Source: Sorex araneus (lineage: Eukaryota > Chordata > Mammalia > Eulipotyphla > Soricidae). Taken from it: a stretch of DNA of 64,000 nt. The notes below the pieces were generated by a model. It was not told where the DNA came from, did no database searches, and worked only from the letters and a program-made list of their open reading frames with translations. This document shows positions 1-12,330 of the stretch, in pieces. The translations under genes were made by a program, and so were the position numbers. The first letter of the stretch is position 1. The number at the start of each line of letters is the position of its first letter. The stretch covers positions 114,648,259 through 114,712,258 of the forward strand of contig NC_073305.1 in NCBI RefSeq assembly GCF_027595985.1. Direction: 5' to 3'.

Positions 1-773
1 CTTTGTGGTCAATACTTTTGCTGATTGGAATTTCTGGTGAAATAACCTTCAGCTATGTGTCACCTTAGAATTTTTGACTTTTATCTCTGACATGACTCCA
101 GTTATACAGTCCTTTTGAAAAGCAGATACTAATTTGACAGCTGGCTCTGGTCAACAACTGAAGGCCTGAAGCACGGGGACTTCTTGAATCTGCGTTCATT
201 TTGTGATGCTTAAGATTATGAACCATATTAATAAAACAGTGTGCCCCATTCATCTAAATGCCTACATGTGGACCGGTATATATTGTTTTGAGATCAACTG
301 GAATTAAATTGCTAGTTAAGTCCACACAACTGGTATTTCCACCATTGCTGCTGGAATTCATCATCATGCTAGAAACAGCATACATTCACAACATAGGTTA
401 GACACAAAGGATTCAATTCTTTCAGGATGCAATTGCCTGCCAGCCTTGTGTCTCCTGCCCCAAGTTCACTCATTTGGTCTTATGGTAAATATGACACATT
501 GCAAAATCTTAGCTTTCGTGTACTCCCAATTGGTGGGCAACAAGAGACCTTGACCATATTTTTTGTACGTTTTCAGGTTACAGTGTTCCTTCTCAAATAG
601 GATTCATTAATTCAATCATACTATTACTGTCTTTGTCTTTTGGACACTCTGGTAAAAGATGATCTGACTTTTATTACACACAACTCTCACAATGGTCTAA
701 TAGTTACGTTTTAGTGCTTCACTCATGGGCATCTGGTATGGCTGTCCATTAGAACATTCTAAAATATATAGGT

Positions 774-905
774 GATTGAATTGTGCTCCCCACACAAAAT
801 ATGTGTATGTCCTAACACACAAACCCTGAAAATGTTACCTTATTTGAAAGAAAAAAGGGTCTTTACAGTTACAGTGAAGGAGCCTGAGATGACATCATCC
901 TTATT
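774..905 (+). repeat. Fragment of an ancient mammalian interspersed repeat
   Basis: GATTGAATTGTGCTCCCC, then ATGTCCTAACACAC and ACCTTATTTGAAAG, then a GGGTCTTT block, resembles the 5' part of a widespread old mammalian repeat. It corresponds to the start of the fuller copy at about 47352-47880. I do not name the family. Confidence 0.4.
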
Positions 906-2419
906 ATTCAGGTAAGTTGTTCCATTTTTACTGCTGAGTTTCAAGGGTTCATTAGATAACCAGGGTACAAGTCCTCTTGTCAAAGTACTGGACATATTTT
1001 CTTCCTGTCTTACAACTCTTCTAAATGATTTTTATTTCAGAATATCTCATCTCTAATAAACACAATTTTATTTTATTTAAGACTGTTGTTCTTTAAAGGT
1101 TATTATTACATTCTTTTGTCTAGCTTAGGACAAAAGCATTTTACATATATGCTCACTTTTATTCAATGTAGAATTTTTACTAACATCCAGCCAGTAACAC
1201 ACATTGGTAAATCATAAAGCTGTGGTTCTGAATGCTTCTTTACTTCCCTGTGGTGTCAGATCACTAGCTTGAATGAAAAAGAATCCAGTCCCAGCAATGA
1301 GGTGAAAGTCACTTTAGCTGTGATGGCAAGGACTGTCATAGTTTCTCCCAATGTTATCCCTTTCTTATTGATTTATCAGAGGAGGCAATGTGCTTAACCT
1401 CCTTGTAGCTCCAAGTGGCCATGAGACTAACCCTGGGGAATAAGTTGTCACCTCCTCATGGTAAATAAATGAATAGACATTCATTCTTTCTTCTAAAAAT
1501 TTTATTTCATTTTTTGTAGTCTGCATCTTTAACCTTAAGACAAATGCCAATGATTGTCTTGTACTTAAAGATTTATTTATTTGCTGTGTTCCCAACTGTC
1601 CTTCCCATTTCTTTTGCCTCTTTCTCTCCTCTATTTTTCCCCTTTTCTTCTACCCTCAATCTAATCTCACCCTATTTTCTCCAGAGAAGGAGTTTTATAT
1701 TTCATGCATAAATTTATAATAAAGTATACCAGAGTTGACTAGCTGATCTTAAATGACTTGAAATGTGGATTGATGCAGCAGGAGGTAGTTTCATTTTGAT
1801 GTAGGGTTGTCCTTAAACTTCTATTCCAGGCCATTTTATACATCTTCTCTGGCACTTAACTTCATTTGCTTTTAATAATCTACTGTTCCATGGCTCTGAC
1901 TTTCCATTGCCTCCTACACATCTGTTTGGATTGATATTCTGCTGTTCGTCATGCAAGCATGAATTCACTTTGAAAATGATTTTCTTTTGATGGATGCTCT
2001 GGTTGTTCAGGCAAGCATGGTCTTGTGTTCTTAACATTCTTTGATCGCTGGTCTTAGCTTTCCAACAGTCATCCCTCAGGGTCTCAGGCATTTGCTCCTG
2101 CTAGCTCTGGACTTTTTTGTAATTAAATGCCAAAAATGTTGTATTCTTTGGATTAATCTATAGCAGGGCTTGGTAAACTACAGATGGTCAGCCAAATCTG
2201 GCTTACTTTTGTATGGCCTGTGAGCTAAAACTGATTTTCACATGTTTTAAGTTTTGTAGAAGCAAATAAGAACCTGTGATAGACGGTATGTAGCCATAGA
2301 ACCTAAAATATTTACTATTTTCTCTTTATTGGAAATGTTTGTCTATGTCTGACCTCTATGAGTAAAATTTTCCATATGAAACCCATCTATTCCTATAAAA
2401 CAGCAAATAATATATCTTC
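906..2419. other. Unclassified intergenic DNA
   Basis: AT-rich sequence with no exon, RNA gene or clear repeat that I can recognise on either strand. The open frames here are short and lack family similarity. Confidence 0.5.
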
Positions 2420-2437
2420 CTCAAACTCTTTTTTTTT

Positions 2438-2600
2438 CTTTTTGGGTCACACCCAGCGATGCACAGGGGTTACTCCTGACTCTGCACTCAGGAATTACCC
2501 CTGGTGGTGTTCAGTGGACCATATGGGATGCTGGGAATCAAACCTGGGTCGGCTGTGTGCAAGGCAGATGCCCTACCCGCTGTGCTATTGCTCCAGCCCC
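2438..2600 (-). mobile_element. SOR-type SINE (tRNA-headed), with target duplication
   Basis: Reverse-oriented SINE: poly-T and TTTTTGGGTCACACCC at the left, and GCTATTGCTCCAGCCCC (the complement of the 5' head) at the right. It is flanked by an 18-bp direct repeat CTCAAACTCTTTTTTTTT at 2420-2437 and 2601-2618, a clean target duplication. Confidence 0.9.
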
Positions 2601-2789
2601 CTCAAACTCTTTTTTTTTTTAATATGATTTAAGTGTTATTTATAAACTACATAAAATATACTTTATGAAGGAGAAATGAGAAAATAGGAAGTGATCACCG
2701 AAATAAACATAAAATAAACATAAAAGATTCTCTAAGAGATTGTTCGTAAGTGAAACATTCCAGGCAAAGAATGGTTACAACATAACATA

Positions 2790-3014
2790 GCACTGTTGTC
2801 CCATTGTTTATTGATTTGCTTGAGCGGGAACCAGTAGCATCTCCATTGTGAGACTTGTTGTTATTGTTTTTGGCATATTGAATGCGCCACGGGCAGCTTG
2901 CCAGGCTCTGCTGTATGGATGAGATACTCTCGGTAGTTTGCTGGGCTGTCCGAGAGGGACAGAAGAATTGAACTTGGGTTGGTCACGTGCAAGGCAAACG
3001 CCCTACCAGCTGTG
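2790..3014 (-). mobile_element. Second SOR-related SINE family, near full length
   Basis: Reverse copy of the longer SINE with the landmarks GATTTGCTTGAGCGGG, TGTGAGACTTGTTGTTAT, TTTTTGGCATATTGAA and ATACTCTCGGTAG. It has no A-tail at its 3' end; the tRNA-like head abuts the CT/AT microsatellite to the right. Confidence 0.85.
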
Positions 3015-3056
<42 letters not shown>

Positions 3057-3117
3057 GTATGTATATATACACACACACACATATAAACACACACATATGT
3101 ATATATATATATATATC
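3015..3117. repeat. Compound (CT)n/(AT)n/(AC)n microsatellite
   Basis: A run of CT changes to AT and then to mixed TA/CA repeats, directly attached to the head end of the SINE at 2790-3014. Long ORFs predicted across it are low-complexity artefacts. Confidence 0.9.
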
Positions 3118-4857
3118 CTCATCTCTTTATTCTGTTTGATCAAATTTTTCAAGCCCAAACTCAAATACCACCCTGACTAGGAACCATTGCCATTCACCAC
3201 TATACATTTCATTATATATCCAAATGTGTCCCAGAACTTAGGTATTAATTTCTGAATTTCTGCTGACTGTCTTCCAACTCAGGTCATTGCCAGAACAGTT
3301 TTCCTGGTCCTGTTTCCCCGAACAATCAGTGTTTCAAAGCTTTAACCTTCATGCCCAGAGCACAACCAGCTCCTAGCATCCTAGAGCCAGAGATAGAACA
3401 TCCTGTCACTAGCAGTCCCTGGGGTCTCTGTTCCATCCCACCCTTTCAGGTTACTGCCCTATCACACTGCTATTACACAAAACTCTGACTTTGATTTCTG
3501 TCTTTCTCTCTGTATCCTAAACTTTAGCTTTCTTTTGTGCTAGGTTTATGTTGTGGTGGTGTTCTATTTATCTTGCATGTCTATGTTTTTGGAGCTATGT
3601 GTGAAGGTGATAACGTAGAAAGGGAGTTTGTACATATCAGTTCATTCTGCCTCATTGCCTGATGATCATAGAAGAGTTTCAACTTCTGAATGCTTATGGA
3701 AGTAGTCACAAGTCTTCATCCCACTTAATGTAAGTGAATAGAAAGATTCTGATTATGCTTAAGTAGTACTACTATTTCACTAAGATCTAGAAAAAGCAAC
3801 ATTATTTCTTATTTTTTCCAGATGAAGAAGTGGACACTGGCAAGCAAAGGTTAAGAAACTAGAGACAAAAAGGTTAAATGAAATAGACAAAGGAAAATTT
3901 TGGACCAATGTAAGTACAGCCAATTTTCAACTTCTTAGGCAAATGGCACTTTGCCACAATGCAGATAACCAGGAATTCACTTAGCAGCACAGCCACTGCC
4001 ATAAAAAAATTTAAATTATAACTAAGTATTCAAGCTCATAATTTGAGCACTTTCACATACTTAAAGTGACAATTGCGCCTCATCAAATGGTGATTTATGT
4101 TGAAAATAATTTGTATTTTAAAGGTTGAGTATTATTTTATAGGTAAATGAACTGACTTCATGCAATCTTAATCAATCCCCAATAGAAGAATAACGAAGAT
4201 CTGATGTCTAGAAGTCATATAGAGCAAGGAGTTATTTTGTTTCTAAGTTTGAGGCTACAGATGATTAAGGAAACTTAAAAAGTTACTTGATAATGATCAG
4301 TTTTTAGTAATGATGCATATTTATATCACATATAGATAGGTTTAAATTTGGACAAGTGTCCTTTATAAAGTTATAGATTATAATGTGAATCTTTAATTTA
4401 TTCCTATAATATGCATGACTAGGGAAAAACTGAATTAAATAGTTTTGAAAGACAGGCTGTGTATACTGCCAAGTCTCCATGAGAACAGATAATCAGTACT
4501 ATGTCAGCAATGAATATGAAAGTAGAGTAAAAAAACAAAGAATTATGAAGGGCTTCTACATTTTCTTTTGTTCTGTGGAGCCATAGGATTTTATAGACCT
4601 GGTAAAGAACCAGAGATAATAAAATATTGCTCATCTTTTTTGTACCTCCGAGACCAGGTTCAGAAAAAGTAAAATGACTTTTCCAGGGTTACATGGCTAG
4701 AAGGAACTACCTAGACCTTATTTTACCAAGAAATTTAGAAGCACATTTGTTATCAGAATAGTTTGATAATAATGATAATAATTTGAGGATCTTTGTGTGA
4801 TATCATTTGACGATAATGGGCTTTTAAAAAAAGTCTACATCTTTCTGTAATGAGAGT

Positions 4858-4861
<4 letters not shown>
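3118..4861. other. Unclassified intergenic DNA
   Basis: Mixed-composition sequence with no recognisable gene, RNA or repeat. Nothing in it could be supported as a feature. Confidence 0.5.

Positions 4862-4900
<39 letters not shown>
4862..4900. repeat. (TG)n microsatellite
   Basis: An uninterrupted TG dinucleotide run of about 19 units. Confidence 0.95.
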
Positions 4901-4902
<2 letters not shown>

Positions 4903-6124
4903 TTTTGCTGCTGAAGAAAACACACCAATTTTTTTCTTCTAGCTCTTGATTCCAAACCATCTGAATTTTTACAAACATGTTGTGGTATGAGAAATTACAA
5001 ACTCACTCCTCATATTTTGTGCAAGATTTTTATGCTACTTAATGTAGCATTTATGTGGACAGATTGTGAATTGTAAGAAACTAGATGAACAGGGCAGGGA
5101 AAAAAGATATTTAACTTTTCTTAGGAAAACCCTGAAATAGGACAAAAATTAGAGTATATTTTAAGAGACAGCTGGAATGGTTCTCTGGTACCTTCAGCTC
5201 TTCATCATTTTTTCTCAGATTGGCAGATCTATCATTTGTCTTTGAAACAGTTGTTGTTTAGTATTTTGCATAGTCTGCTGTTAGGGAAGCACTCACAGAA
5301 CACTTGTTGATCAATTCTTCACATCACAGAACTGACCAGTTCTGAAGAACTGAAATCCTTTTTCTACACTTGAGCAAGTAAATAAGAGTGAGGGCAAAGC
5401 TTTAGATTTACAAATTGCTTAGCATACTTGAGATACTTTCTGCAGTTCTAGTATTGATTTAGGAGTGTTTTAAAAACATTACTATGGCAACAATCCTTAT
5501 TCAGTTCGGGAAAGCAATGTATGATCTATGCGAAGAAAAAAGTGAGTAGGGCATTGTAGATGCTGCCTTTTTACACCCTGCAGATATACTCTGACCTTTC
5601 AGCATTATTTTTGCTAAGAACAATGTCTTGAAAATAAATTTTGTTGAGAGTTACTTACTGATTCTGGAAGGCATTAGCAATTCAAGCCCCATGTCATCAA
5701 AATAACATCTCATCAACATAAGGTTTTTGACAAAAATGGATACTTACATTTTACTTGAAGTGGATCAGGTTATAATTTGAGAAGACCATTAAAAAGATAG
5801 TATGTTTAGACAATATCTGAAATGTACCACATGGGATACATTGCAAATGTATATAGCTATAGGTTTCATGAATTTGTTCATGTGGCATTCAATGTGTTCA
5901 CTGAACAAATATTAACTGAACATAATCATTAGGAAAAAACTGTTAGATGTTTGTTCTGTAATCAAGAGTTACAGAGTCTAGAGATTTCTTTTTATCAGTA
6001 AACAAGACCAACCTCTACCAAGAATGAGTAATTTAACATTTTATGTCTTTCTAACAGAATTTAAGGACAGTAGGCAATTTACTGTTTCAAAATAAAAAAT
6101 AAGGAAAGTAGGCTATCTGTGTAG
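4901..6124. other. Unclassified intergenic DNA
   Basis: AT-rich; no repeat boundary, exon or RNA gene could be recognised. Confidence 0.5.
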
Positions 6125-6850
6125 TATAATTTGCAGCATATATTGGGTAGTTTTCAAAGTGGGCATGATGGTGGGATGCCATCTGGTCCAGTTACTATGG
6201 AAAGTAGTATGGAGATTTCTCAAAAAAGTAAGAGTGGAACTCCCATTTTATTCAGCTATCCCTTTCCTAGGTATCTACTCCAAAAACACAAAAACTGTTA
6301 CTCAAAACTTATATATTCATGCCTAAGTTCATTGTAGCTTTAGCCGGGATATAGGAACAACCTAAAATGTTCAACAATAGATGAATTGCTAAAGTTGTGA
6401 GATATATATATATACATATACACACACACACACACAATGGAATACCTCACAGCCACAAGAAAAAAATTAAGCTGTGCAGTTTGCAGCAACTTGATGGAAT
6501 TGGAGTGTATTATGCTGAGCAAAACAACAAATATAGAATGTTCTCATTCAATTGTGCATATGGAGAAACAAATCAAGAGTATAGACAACATCGATCGATA
6601 AAAAAACAGGAGCGTAGCAGGGGAGTCTGTAGCTTGTAGGTGATGACTAAGGGAGATGAAAGTATGCACCAAAAAACTATAACTGTCAATCAACAAATAG
6701 TGAGGGGATGGGTGGGAGGGCAGAAAAGTCAGACTAGAGGAATTGGGGTGGCACGTCATGAGCACTTCAGTGGCACACAGCAACTTTGTACATCAATACC
6801 ATGAACTTGAATACTGTTGGAACCCTATCATCAAATGTAAAAGTGTTAAT
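6125..6850 (+). mobile_element. Old L1 3' end (ORF2 C-terminus and 3' UTR)
   Basis: Decayed L1 ORF2 end. Landmarks are TACTATGGAAAGTAGTATGG, TATCTACTCCAAA, CAATGGAATACCTCACAGCC and ATTATGCTGAGCAAAA, followed by a G-rich 3' UTR. An AT/CA microsatellite at 6401-6436 interrupts it. It is clearly older than the L1 copies at 10-16 kb. Confidence 0.75.
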
Positions 6851-8210
6851 GGTCAAATGGCTTAAAACATGTGTATAGATATGCACAACAAATACATGCA
6901 TATGTATGTATTTATAAACACACATAATAATTGTATGAATTATTTGGGTTCACTGGCTCATAGGCGATATGGTTTGTTACTTAAATATGATACTTTAACC
7001 AGTAGCATCAGCATCAAATGGGAATTTATTAGAAATGAAGAATGTCAGATCCTACCCTAAATCTAACAAATCAGTCTGCCTTTTATCAAGATGTTTTCTA
7101 TACAATTAAACTTTGAGAAGCATTGTTATAACAAATTTTAAATAGAAAAGTAAGTTGAAAATTGAGATAACCATCTATTGATTAAAGATAATTCTGTTTC
7201 AGTGATCTAATTTTTAAAAGTGTATGCCTTGAGGATGGGCTGGGATGAAGAAACGGATAGATAGATGGTCATTATGTTGAATTATTTAAGTAAGTTCTCT
7301 ATTCCTAGGTATTCCTGCTAGGTTGGTTCTACCAGAACACTGTTTATGGATTCTTATTTAAGTCTCCTAAATTTCTAATCACTGGGAAAGGCATAGCATT
7401 GCTCCTCATTTAAAGATGAGAGGGATTTAAAAAGTAAAAAGAGAATTCTGAATCTTACAGTGTGAATTTTTACTTTCAATGGCCTGCCAGCACTTGTCTG
7501 TCAAAGACGATGTTTACATAGCTGTATTTGTACACTGATTTATTTAGTCTAAGCGAAGGAGGATGCAAAGGCAAAGTTAGGGAGGTTAGATAAAAATCGT
7601 TATTTAAAGTCTTTGTAATCATTCTTTTTCATATAGCACTATTTTGAGCTAATTGTGATTATGATCATTAACAATTACAGCTATAATCAAACTTTCTAAT
7701 GATAACTTGAAATAACTACATCATATTTCATTGAGTTGCTATACAAGGATAATTTAATCATTTTCTATTATATGGTTATTCAGATCATTTCCATTTTCTG
7801 CTATTATAAATTATGTAACTACAAAAACCTTTGTACAATAGTTTATTTCATTAAGTTCAATTCATAGCATGAATTATTAATGATGGAATTATTGGATTCC
7901 AGTATGTGGAACATATAAAATTTTGAAACTTAAGGATAAGTTGTTTTCAAAGGTATATAACAATTTATTTTGAAATCTGCATTGCTGTAAGGTATTAATT
8001 TTACAACATCTTATCCGTAATTGGAGTAATTATTTTTAAATGTGTTAATTAATGATTTTTTCAAAATTGCTTACAATGAAAATAATTAAAACTATAATAA
8101 AAATTTGATTTTTCTGTTTTCTTAGAGAAAAATCGCCCCTCAGATGTTCTGAAATCTAAGTCATAGTTGGTCACAGGCATGCTGAGATATGTGCCTTGTG
8201 ATCTTCTAAG
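6851..8210. other. Unclassified AT-rich DNA
   Basis: No gene or repeat recognised; the composition is strongly AT-rich throughout. Confidence 0.5.
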
Positions 8211-8445
8211 TCATCCCATTGCTCATTGATTTGCTCAAGTGGGCACCAGTAATGTCTCCATTGTGAGACTTGTTGTTACTGTTTTGGGCATATTGAATAC
8301 ACCACGGGTAGCTTGCCAGGCTCTGCCTTGCAGGTAGGATACTCTTGGTAGCTTGCCAGGCTCTCCAAGGGGGTGGAGGAATCGAACTCAGGTAGGCCAT
8401 GTGCAAGGCAAACCGCCCTACCCGCTGGGGCTATTACTCCAGCCC
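8211..8445 (-). mobile_element. Second SOR-related SINE family, full length
   Basis: Reverse copy running from CATCCCATTGCTCATTGATT to GGGCTATTACTCCAGCCC. The internal landmarks TGTGAGACTTGTTGTTAC and TTTTGGGCATATTGAATA match the other copies at 2.8, 30.5 and 53.7 kb. Confidence 0.88.
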
Positions 8446-9263
8446 AGTGGTGATATATTTATCTATATTAACATCAGTCTTGTTAAGTACAAAAATGATT
8501 ATAAATGTAGTTTCTTCCAAGTTGCTGAAGTAGAAAGCAATGAATTGTTTACAGTAATTCCAAAATATGAGCAAATGTTGTAACTTACAACTGATCACAT
8601 CCATATTTCCATCACAGTGCTTGATGTATACCAGGTCGACAAAATTTTGGGGTGAAATGGAGCCCATGGCAAAACTCTGGGTTATGGTGTTACACATGAA
8701 TGTGTCCTGCAACAAGCCAAAGCAGAGAGACTGAAGTAAGTATTTCATCTCTAGTGTTGGTGTTGTTCCTTTGGGTTGGGCCAGGGGGGCACACCCCGAG
8801 GTGTTCAGGTCTTCCTCTTGTCTGTGTCACCTCCTCACTGTGTGGTGTCAGGTGGGCTGTGTGCCATGCTCTCCTGCCTTGCCTACCCCAGAGAATTGCA
8901 TGGCATACAGTTGGCCACTAGGGGGAAAAGACGGAGCTTTGAAAATTTAAGAGTTCACCAAGAATTCAACTTGCAGTTTCACTGTTAAAGGAACATCCAA
9001 TTTATAATTGTAAGCACCAGTCCACACCAGCACATAACAAACAAGTGGAATTACACCGAACTGATAAACTTCTTTTGGGGGCAAAGAAAGCCATTAATAA
9101 AAAAAATGTAGGACTAGAAGTTCTAAGAGTTCTAAGTACTACTCACCTTCTTTCTTACAATTTACAGTTTTTGAAAGGTATCTTGATATTATGAATATGG
9201 TCCCTTTGTTATAGCAAGCAGTGAATTTAAATTAAATGGTGGTTTTAAATATTAAGAATTTGA

Positions 9264-9510
9264 GGACTGGGGACTGGGTGGGAGGGACTTGGGAGCGCTG
9301 GTGGACGGAAATTGACACTGGTGGTGGGATTGGTGTTGGAACATAGCATGTCTAAAATCCAACTGGTTTTTTTTGTAGATCATGGTGCTTTATGGAATAA
9401 TGGTGGTGGGAAAGTGTAATGGTGTTGGGATTGGTGCTGGAATATTGAATGTAATATGTGAGCAACTTTATAAAAGTAAAATAAAATAAAATAAAATATT
9501 TAAAAAGAAA
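9264..9510 (+). mobile_element. L1-type 3' UTR fragment with A-rich tail
   Basis: GGACTGGGTGGGAGGGAC, then two GGTGGTGGGA/GGTGTTGGA units and an (AAAAT)n tail, resemble the G-rich terminal part of the L1 3' UTRs elsewhere in this window. The divergence is high. Confidence 0.5.
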
Positions 9511-9663
9511 AGATTAGCAATTTCTTTCACTATTTTCTAAAATTCTCCTTATCATTCCTTCAAATCTGATTGACAACCTATCTTGTTAAACTAATCTTGG
9601 CTGGAGGTCTTTTCTATTCAACATTATGAAATCATAATGTCGATGCCAAAGTTTTCTAACCTT

Positions 9664-9714
9664 ATTTCTTAATAGTTTCTATTAATAGAAACTTAGTAGT
9701 TTCTATTAAGAAAT
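9664..9714. repeat. Nested palindrome
   Basis: An 18-bp perfect palindrome GTTTCTATTAATAGAAAC at 9675-9692, enclosed by 12-bp inverted arms ATTTCTTAATAG (9664-9675) and CTATTAAGAAAT (9703-9714). No gene or known terminator context. Confidence 0.85.
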
Positions 9715-10150
9715 ATGCCCTGGTATTAATTATAGGAGTTCCCTTATATATTGTCTTACCTTTTCTTCTCGCTGTTTTTAGGTCTCTGTCTTTTCCTAAA
9801 TTTTTTTCATTATATATAATGATAATGTGTATCAGTGTGTATTTATTTGTGCTGCTTTTGTATGGAACTCTTGAACTACTTGGGTTTGGTTATCTATCTC
9901 CTTCCTCAGTTTGGGAAGTGCTCAGTTATTATTTCTTTCAATAAAAATTCTTCCCCCTTTCTTTTTCTCGTCTTTATCTGCAACCCCTACAACATAAGTG
10001 TTGTTCCTCTTGTTATAATCTTATAAATATTTTATACTATCTTACATTTAAAAACTTCTTTTCAACTTGCTAGTATTTTAGTGGATTTTATCTTTGATTC
10101 ACTAATTCAATCATTCTGTTTTAGCTTCTACCATTCTATTTTTTGGGGTG
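9715..10150 (-). mobile_element. Old antisense L1 ORF1-like fragment
   Basis: The phrases GTGTTGTTCCTCTTGTTATA and CTCAGTTATTATTTCTTTCA are the antisense of L1 ORF1 coding sequence. The matching phrase in the intact copy is AATGTTGTTCCTCTTGAATT near 14660. It is heavily decayed. Confidence 0.45.
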
Positions 10151-10273
10151 AAGAAGCTACACCTGCATAGTCATGGTGCAAAGAATTCAATAAATATGAA
10201 CTATAGATAGTTTTCATTTACTATATACAGTAGGTTTGAAATATTTTAATTTGCTAAAGAAATAACTGCTTGA

Positions 10274-10954
10274 CTTGTATGTTCATTGCAGCACTGTTTA
10301 CAATAGCCAGAATCTGAGTGCCCGAGAACAGGTGACTAGTTAAAGAAACTTTGGTACATCTATACAATGGAATACTATGCAGCTGTTAGAAAAGATGAAG
10401 TCATGAAATTTGCGTGTAAGTGGATCAACATGGAAAGTATCATGCTAAGTGAAATGAATCAGAAAGAGACAGACAGAAAGATTGCACTCATCTGTGGAAT
10501 ATAAAATAACAGAATGGGAGACTAACACCCAAGAATAGTAGAAATAAGGACCAGGAGGATTGCTCCACGGCTTAGAAGCTGCCCTCACATGCTGGGGGAA
10601 AAGGCAGCTCAGATAGAGAAGGGACCACCAAGCAAAGTGTGCTTGGAGTACCCACTCACGATGGGAGATACATGCTGAAAGTAGACTATAGATTGAACAC
10701 GATGGCCACTCAATACCTCTTTTGCAAACCACAACACCCAAAAGGAGAGAGAGAACAAAAGGGCATGCCCTGCCATAGAGTTGGAGTGGGGAGGTGGGAG
10801 GGATACTGGGCTCATGGGTGGTGGAGAATGGGCACTGGTGGAGGGATGAGTACTCAAGCATTGTATGGCTGAAACACAAACACAAAAATATGTAAATCTG
10901 TAACTGTACCCTCACGGTGATTCACTAATAAAAAATAATAAATTTTTAAAAAAG
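10274..10954 (+). mobile_element. Young 5'-truncated L1 (ORF2 end and 3' UTR) with 18-bp target duplication
   Basis: The insertion lies between two perfect copies of AAAGAAATAACTGCTTGA (10256-10273 and 10955-10972). It holds the end of ORF2, with landmarks TTCATTGCAGCACTGTTTAC, ATGGAATACTATGCAGC and TCATGAAATTTGCGTGTAA. The 3' UTR follows, with a purine-rich block, GGGCACTGGTGGAGGGAT and an A-rich tail. The long antisense frame over it is a shadow of the 3' UTR. Confidence 0.92.
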
Positions 10955-11077
10955 AAAGAAATAACTGCTTGATTTGTTTAATAATCATCTGGGATTAGAA
11001 TTAGACTACAATCATGGAGGGTTGAACAAACCCAACGAAAAAATAGTGCCTAGGCATAGTTTGTCATGTTCATTTAT

Positions 11078-11268
11078 TTTTTGCTTGTTTAGGGCCAACA
11101 CTGGCAGTGCTCCTGGATTGCTCCTGGCTGTGCACTCAGGGATTACTATTGGTGGACTTCAGGGATTATATGGGGTACTGATGCTTGAACCCCGGTTAAC
11201 TGCCTGCAAGACAAGCATGCTAACTCCTATACTATTGCTTCAGACCCTCCATTCTGCTTTAGAGAACC
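11078..11268 (-). mobile_element. SOR-type SINE, diverged
   Basis: Reverse SINE with AACACTGGCAGTGCTCC, CTGTGCACTCAGGGATTAC and a diverged head complement ACTATTGCTTCAGACCC. Confidence 0.75.
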
Positions 11269-11859
11269 TCTATTATATTTTTTAGCTCCATTACTATGTT
11301 CTTTTACTCTACAGTTTATTTTGGACTGTTCTTACACCTTTTTTCTCACCTTGTTGAAGCTATCTTCCAGTGATCTATTTTTTTGTGAGCATTATTAGGC
11401 TATTATTGCACTAAAGTCTTCGATTCGCATATAAACTTCAGTTGCATTAGGTATTTTTGCTAAGATTTTGTCTTTATTCATCAGTATAGATCAAGTTACT
11501 TATGTTGTATGTGGTTTGTGCTTCTTGAGGGTTTGAATGAGGCATAAAGATTTGTGTCCATGAAGAATTGGGTGTAGCCAGGAATTCTCAGGAGTGACAG
11601 CCTGGCCGCAGCTGAATGTGGAAGTCAAGCAGGGCTGACTGGTAATCAGAGAGACAGTTTCAAGTGACTGAGAGCAGATTGGAGCACCGAGGTGGAATAA
11701 ACATGGCCTGGGGTCAGAGCACTAAGCTGAGAGAGTCTGACAGCAGATGCATGCCAGTGTTGAACGGTCGCAGGGAGTGGCCAGGCAATCAAGGCGGACA
11801 AGTGTGGACAGCAGCAGAAATGCTGAGGTTGCATGGACCTGGTCCCAGATTGTTTTTGT
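11269..11859. other. Mostly unclassified, possibly old L1 antisense at the left
   Basis: The left part (to about 11560) is T-rich and resembles antisense L1 coding sequence. The right part (11570-11850) is GC-richer with short open frames on both strands but no recognisable product. Confidence 0.35.
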
Positions 11860-12330
11860 AGGTTTTTGTTTTAGAAATTGATTCATTTTATCAAAGTTGT
11901 CAATGTATATACATAAAGTTCATATTATCCTTTTACTGCTTTTTTAATGTTCAGAGGTTCAATATCAATGGCTCTCCATTCCCTTTCTGATACTAGTGAT
12001 TTGGGTCTTTCCTTTTACTTAGTGTAGCTTAGCTCATTTATTGATTTTCTTAGAAGACTAACTTTTAGTTTTGTTGACTTTCTCTATTGATTTTCCATTT
12101 TCAGTTCTGCTGATTTTTGTTCTTGTTTCTTTTCTGCTGCTTACTTTGAATTTAAAACTTTTTTCTGTCTTAAAGTGGAAACATAAATTATTGATTTTTA
12201 AGAATTAGATATTATCCCCTTCTAATATAAACATTCAATGCATTTTAATGTTAATTTAGTTTAAAGTATCTCCAAGTTTTCCTTGGGATTTATTCCTTGA
12301 CTCATATGCTGTTTCAAAGCATATTGTTTA
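11860..12330 (-). mobile_element. Old antisense L1 ORF2 fragment
   Basis: T-rich phrases such as TTTTAGTTTTGTTGACTTTC and CAGTTCTGCTGATTTTTG match the antisense of the mammalian L1 ORF2 region downstream of the endonuclease domain. The frame is destroyed. Confidence 0.55.

Noticed and set aside
8760-8930. Possible reverse SINE (GGCACACCCCGAGGTGTTCA)
   Set aside because: Only the first 30 bp resemble a SINE; the B box and head cannot be found.
10445-10915. 156-codon antisense frame
   Set aside because: It lies entirely over the L1 ORF2 end and 3' UTR on the opposite strand. The same antisense phrases recur in every L1 tail here.
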